From Vibrio atypicus (GTDB taxonomy: Bacteria > Pseudomonadota > Gammaproteobacteria > Enterobacterales > Vibrionaceae), in contig NZ_BLID01000007.1 in assembly GCF_009811315.1 (NCBI RefSeq), positions 210,551-274,550 of the forward strand: DNA of 64,000 nt, in the 5' to 3' direction. This document shows positions 60,665-64,000 of this stretch, one piece after another. Each line of letters opens with the position of its first letter. The stretch's first letter is position 1. A program made the translations under genes and the position numbers. The notes under the pieces are model-generated. The model was not told the origin of the DNA, ran no database searches, and saw only the letters and a list, made by a program, of their open reading frames with translations.

Positions 60665-63238
60665 ATGCGTCTTGACAGATTCACAAGTAAATTTCAAATC
60701 GCGATATCTGACGCACAATCGTTGGCGTTAGGCCGCGACCATCAATACATTGAACCCGTGCACCTGATGGTGGCATTAATGGATCAGGACGGTAGCCCAA
60801 TTCGTCCGTTACTGACCATGCTCAATGTTGATATCACTCATTTGCGCTCAAAGCTAAGCGAAATCCTAGATCGACTGCCGAAAGTTAGCGGCATTGGCGG
60901 AGATGTTCAGCTTTCTGGTGCTATGGGAACGATGTTTAACCTGTGCGATAAAGTGGCACAGAAGCGTCAAGATGCCTACATCTCATCTGAAGTCTTTTTA
61001 TTAGCTGCTATTGAAGATCGTGGCGCGCTAGGTTCTTTGCTAAAAGAGCAAGGGTTAACTGAAGCTAAAATTAGTGAAGCGATTGATAAAGTACGCGGCG
61101 GTCAAAAAGTGAATGACCAAAATGCCGAGGAACTACGTCAAGCTTTAGAGAAATTTACCATTGATCTGACAGAGCGAGCGGAGCAGGGCAAGCTTGATCC
61201 TGTTATCGGCCGAGACGATGAGATCCGTCGTACGATTCAAGTACTCCAACGCCGCACCAAAAATAACCCAGTCATTATTGGTGAGCCTGGCGTCGGTAAA
61301 ACTGCAATTGTTGAAGGCTTAGCTCAACGCATCATCAATAACGAAGTACCAGAAGGGTTGCGTGGTCGTCGCGTACTTTCTCTCGATATGGGAGCGCTGG
61401 TGGCGGGGGCCAAATATCGCGGCGAGTTCGAAGAACGCTTGAAATCTGTTTTGAATGAATTATCGAAAGAAGAGGGAAATGTCATTCTCTTCATCGATGA
61501 GATTCATACCATGGTTGGTGCGGGCAAAGGCGAAGGCTCGATGGATGCGAGTAATATGCTGAAACCAGCATTGGCGCGTGGTGAATTACACTGTGTTGGT
61601 GCGACCACCTTGGATGAATATCGTCAGTACATAGAGAAAGATCCAGCCTTAGAGCGCCGATTCCAAAAAGTGCTCGTTGATGAGCCTTCAGTTGAAGATA
61701 CGGTTGCAATTCTGCGTGGGTTGAAGGAGCGTTATGAGCTGCATCATCACGTAGAAATTACTGACCCAGCGATTGTTGCCGCGGCGAGTTTGTCTCATCG
61801 TTATGTTTCTGATCGCCAATTGCCAGACAAAGCGATTGATTTGATTGATGAAGCGGCATCAAGTATTCGAATGCAGATTGACTCAAAACCAGAGTCACTG
61901 GATAAGCTTGAGCGCAAGATCATTCAACTTAAAATTGAGCAACAAGCACTGACCAACGAGCACGATGATGCAAGTGAAAAACGTCTTGAGATTCTTAATG
62001 AAGAGTTGCAAGAGAAAGAGCGAGAGTTTGCTGAGTTAGATGAAGTTTGGAATGCTGAAAAAGCGGCCTTGTCGGGCACGCAACATATCAAATCTGAGCT
62101 TGAACAGGCTCGTATGGATATGGAGTTTGCACGTCGAGCTGGTGACTTAAATCGAATGTCAGAGCTGCAATATGGTCGTATTCCTGAATTAGAAAAACAG
62201 CTCGATTTAGCGACTCAAGCTGAAATGCAAGAAATGACGCTACTTCGCAATAAAGTAACGGACAATGAAATCGCGGAAGTTCTCTCTAAGCAAACAGGTA
62301 TTCCAGTATCTAAGATGCTAGAAGCAGAAAAAGAGAAGCTGCTTCAGATGGAAGGTGTGCTACATAAACGCGTTATTGGACAAACTGAGGCGGTTGAGGT
62401 CGTATCAAATGCGATTCGCCGTAGCCGAGCTGGGTTATCTGATCCGAATAAGCCGATTGGTTCATTCTTGTTTTTAGGTCCAACAGGTGTAGGTAAAACG
62501 GAACTGTGTAAAACCTTGGCCAACTTTATGTTCGATAGTGAAGATGCCATGGTTCGTATCGATATGTCAGAGTTCATGGAAAAGCATTCGGTGGCTCGAT
62601 TGGTTGGTGCTCCTCCTGGTTATGTTGGTTACGAAGAAGGTGGTTACCTAACAGAGGCCGTCCGTCGTAAGCCTTATTCTGTCATTTTGCTTGATGAAGT
62701 AGAGAAAGCGCACCCTGATGTGTTTAATATCTTACTGCAGGTATTAGATGATGGACGTCTAACGGATGGTCAAGGTCGAACCGTGGATTTTCGTAATACC
62801 GTCGTGATCATGACTTCAAATCTGGGATCGGCTCGTATTCAAGAGAGTTTTGGTACTGTTGATTATGAAGGTATGAAACAACAAGTCATGGACGTTGTTA
62901 GTAAGCATTTTCGCCCTGAGTTTTTGAACCGAGTTGATGAGAGTGTGGTATTCCACCCATTAGGTCAGGAACATATCAAGTCGATTGCATCTATTCAGTT
63001 AAATCGTTTGTCTAAACGGATGGAAGAAAAAGGTTATCTACTAGAGGTATCAGAGAAAGCGTTAGACCTTATTGCCCAAGTTGGCTTTGATCCTGTGTTT
63101 GGTGCGAGGCCGCTAAAACGAGCGATACAGCAAAGTGTCGAAAACCCACTAGCGAAAGCGATACTTGCAGGTAAAGTAATACCAGACAAACCCGTGAAGT
63201 TGTTAGTCAACAACGATCAGATTATTGCGCACCAATAA
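60665..63238 (+). CDS. clpB: ATP-dependent disaggregase ClpB
   Basis: This 857-residue Hsp100 chaperone (the E. coli length) rescues aggregated proteins with DnaK. Domains are the N-domain (1-150), NBD1 with Walker A GEPGVGKT (206-213), the coiled-coil M domain (about 410-525) and NBD2 with Walker A GPTGVGKT (605-612). It lacks the ClpP-binding tripeptide. The start is ATG at 60665 with AGGAAG upstream. It is monocistronic. Confidence 0.97.
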   Translation: MRLDRFTSKFQIAISDAQSLALGRDHQYIEPVHLMVALMDQDGSPIRPLLTMLNVDITHLRSKLSEILDRLPKVSGIGGDVQLSGAMGTMFNLCDKVAQKRQDAYISSEVFLLAAIEDRGALGSLLKEQGLTEAKISEAIDKVRGGQKVNDQNAEELRQALEKFTIDLTERAEQGKLDPVIGRDDEIRRTIQVLQRRTKNNPVIIGEPGVGKTAIVEGLAQRIINNEVPEGLRGRRVLSLDMGALVAGAKYRGEFEERLKSVLNELSKEEGNVILFIDEIHTMVGAGKGEGSMDASNMLKPALARGELHCVGATTLDEYRQYIEKDPALERRFQKVLVDEPSVEDTVAILRGLKERYELHHHVEITDPAIVAAASLSHRYVSDRQLPDKAIDLIDEAASSIRMQIDSKPESLDKLERKIIQLKIEQQALTNEHDDASEKRLEILNEELQEKEREFAELDEVWNAEKAALSGTQHIKSELEQARMDMEFARRAGDLNRMSELQYGRIPELEKQLDLATQAEMQEMTLLRNKVTDNEIAEVLSKQTGIPVSKMLEAEKEKLLQMEGVLHKRVIGQTEAVEVVSNAIRRSRAGLSDPNKPIGSFLFLGPTGVGKTELCKTLANFMFDSEDAMVRIDMSEFMEKHSVARLVGAPPGYVGYEEGGYLTEAVRRKPYSVILLDEVEKAHPDVFNILLQVLDDGRLTDGQGRTVDFRNTVVIMTSNLGSARIQESFGTVDYEGMKQQVMDVVSKHFRPEFLNRVDESVVFHPLGQEHIKSIASIQLNRLSKRMEEKGYLLEVSEKALDLIAQVGFDPVFGARPLKRAIQQSVENPLAKAILAGKVIPDKPVKLLVNNDQIIAHQ

Positions 63239-63250
63239 TATGCTGTTAAA

Positions 63251-63276
63251 TAAAAGGGTCATTTGGCCCTTTTTGT
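63251..63276 (+). terminator. Rho-independent terminator of clpB
   Basis: AAAGGGTC and GGCCCTTT pair with one G-U around ATTT, followed by TTTT. Confidence 0.85.
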
Positions 63277-63347
63277 CGATCTTTAGTTCGCTTTGAGTAA
63301 AATTTCAACGAACAAACTAAAAAGAGATGTTTTTTGCAAATTAGGGG

Positions 63348-63375
63348 TTGTACTGCAACGATTACTCCCTATAAT
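63348..63375 (+). promoter_or_regulatory. rrn promoter P1
   Basis: TTGTAC (63348-63353), 16 bases, TATAAT (63370-63375), then the GCGCC discriminator typical of stringently controlled rrn P1 promoters. The T- and A-rich stretch upstream (63300-63345) may act as an UP element. Confidence 0.85.
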
Positions 63376-63472
63376 GCGCCTCCGTTGTCACGGGAAACTT
63401 AGAGTTGAACGGGGCAATGAGACGGCATAGGAAGTTAACAATTAACATCCAGAGAAATAACTAAAAAAGTGT

Positions 63473-63500
63473 TTGACACTGAATGTTATCTCGCTAAAAT
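63473..63500 (+). promoter_or_regulatory. rrn promoter P2
   Basis: TTGACA (63473-63478), 16 bases, TAAAAT (63495-63500), about 125 bases downstream of P1. This is the usual tandem P1-P2 layout of rRNA operons. Confidence 0.8.
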
Positions 63501-63533
63501 GACCGTCCGTTTTGAGAGAAGACTCAAAGCAAA

Positions 63534-63545
63534 GCTCTTTAACAA
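63534..63545 (+). promoter_or_regulatory. rrn boxA antitermination site
   Basis: GCTCTTTAACAA matches the rrn boxA (TGCTCTTTAACA) that binds NusB and S10. The following CTGTGTGGGCACTC stretch (about 63560-63573) is the conserved rrn leader sequence. Confidence 0.88.
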
Positions 63546-63689
63546 TATAAACCTATCAATCTGTGTGGGCACTCGTTGATGATAATCCAATTAGAAGCTT
63601 AGGCTTCAAATTAGGTTTCAATGAAACGAAGTGACCAATACAAATAATTACTTTCTTTATAGAGAGGGGTTATTTGGCACAGTCAATTC

Positions 63690-63714
63690 ATTATCGTTCT
63701 GTTGGAACGATAAT
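63690..63714 (+). other. Hairpin in the rrn leader
   Basis: ATTATCGTTC and GAACGATAAT form a perfect ten-pair stem around TGTTG. It lies 58 bases upstream of mature 16S and may take part in precursor folding or processing. Confidence 0.6.
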
Positions 63715-63772
63715 AGCTTTAAAATTACACAGTAGTTTTGAAGTCAGTATTCATTGAGCCGAACAAAATCTT

Positions 63773-64000
63773 AAATTGAAGAGTTTGATCATGGCTCAGA
63801 TTGAACGCTGGCGGCAGGCCTAACACATGCAAGTCGAGCGGAAACGAGTTATCTGAACCTTCGGGGGACGATAACGGCGTCGAGCGGCGGACGGGTGAGT
63901 AATGCCTGGGAAATTGCCCTGATGTGGGGGATAACCATTGGAAACGATGGCTAATACCGCATAATGCCTTCGGGCCAAAGAGGGGGACCTTCGGGCCTCT
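63773..64000 (+). rRNA. 16S ribosomal RNA (5' end; runs off the window)
   Basis: The mature 5' end AAATTGAAGAGTTTGATC begins at 63773, followed by the universal TGGCTCAGATTGAACGC region. The V1-V2 part (AACGAGTTATCTGAACC, ACGATAACGGCGTCGAGC) is typical of Vibrio. Only the first 228 bases are in the window; 23S, 5S and any spacer tRNAs should follow. Confidence 0.98.

Noticed and set aside
63239..63772. tRNA gene in the stretch before 16S rRNA
   Set aside because: No cloverleaf or T-loop GTTCGA pattern is seen. The stretch is explained by the clpB terminator, two rrn promoters, boxA and the leader hairpin.
1..64000. CRISPR array, prophage, integron attC sites, insertion sequence or defence system
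   Set aside because: No regularly spaced repeats of that type, no transposase, integrase or phage genes, and no genes of unusual codon use were seen. All large frames are core genes.

Overview
This window is ordinary core chromosome of a Vibrio species (Vibrionaceae, Gammaproteobacteria). The last 228 bases are the 5' end of a 16S rRNA gene whose variable region reads as Vibrio. Nearly every protein has a close counterpart in Vibrio or E. coli. From memory, the gene order follows V. cholerae chromosome 1 from about the vpsR region to clpB. The proteins differ enough from the V. cholerae versions that this is probably another species. I see no prophage, integron, insertion sequence, CRISPR array or defence island.

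Layout, left to right. (a) 1-7.5 kb: the end of a small secreted protein gene, holD-rimI, a GGDEF/EAL protein, prfC, srmB and trmN. (b) 7.8-13.7 kb: brnQ, prfB with its programmed +1 frameshift, lysS and the biofilm regulator vpsR. (c) 13.9-16.6 kb: a small ORF and a DUF1127 gene, tas, a small conserved gene and mutH. (d) 17.2-22.6 kb: rppH, ptsP, a TSUP permease, lgt and thyA. A roughly 500-base gap dense in DnaA boxes lies between mutH and rppH. (e) 22.8-34.1 kb: nptA, nhaR, hlyU, rpsT, murJ, ribF, ileS, lspA, fkpB and ispH. (f) 34.2-41.9 kb: a CstA/BtsT-type transporter, a DUF2799 lipoprotein, the murein-recycling genes murQ, anmK and nagZ, and a BtsS/BtsR-type pyruvate-sensing two-component pair. 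(g) 42.1-50.1 kb: aroF-tyrA, a PilZ protein and an M23 peptidase, ettA, slt and trpR. (h) 50.2-56 kb: yjjX, the polyamine sensor pair nspS-mbaA, pheA with a phenylalanine-rich leader and attenuator, and hpf. (i) 56.4-64 kb: an MltF-like transglycosylase, bamD, rluD, pgeF, clpB behind a heat-shock promoter, then two rrn promoters and the start of 16S rRNA.

Several genes form functional groups. Aromatic amino-acid synthesis and control is represented by aroF, tyrA, pheA and trpR, with candidate TyrR boxes and a phe attenuator. Peptidoglycan synthesis, recycling and cleavage is represented by murJ, murQ, anmK, nagZ, slt, the M23 peptidase, the MltF-like enzyme and pgeF. Cyclic-di-GMP and biofilm control is represented by the GGDEF/EAL protein, VpsR, the PilZ protein and NspS-MbaA.

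I found no wholly new system. The most useful non-coding observations are four to five direct repeats at an exact 20-bp pitch between cstA and the lipoprotein gene, which are probably LytTR regulator operators; a dense DnaA-box cluster upstream of rppH; a Pho-box-like element upstream of nptA; the complete pheL leader and attenuator; two ERIC elements; and a small ORF with a strong ribosome-binding site next to a DUF1127 gene.
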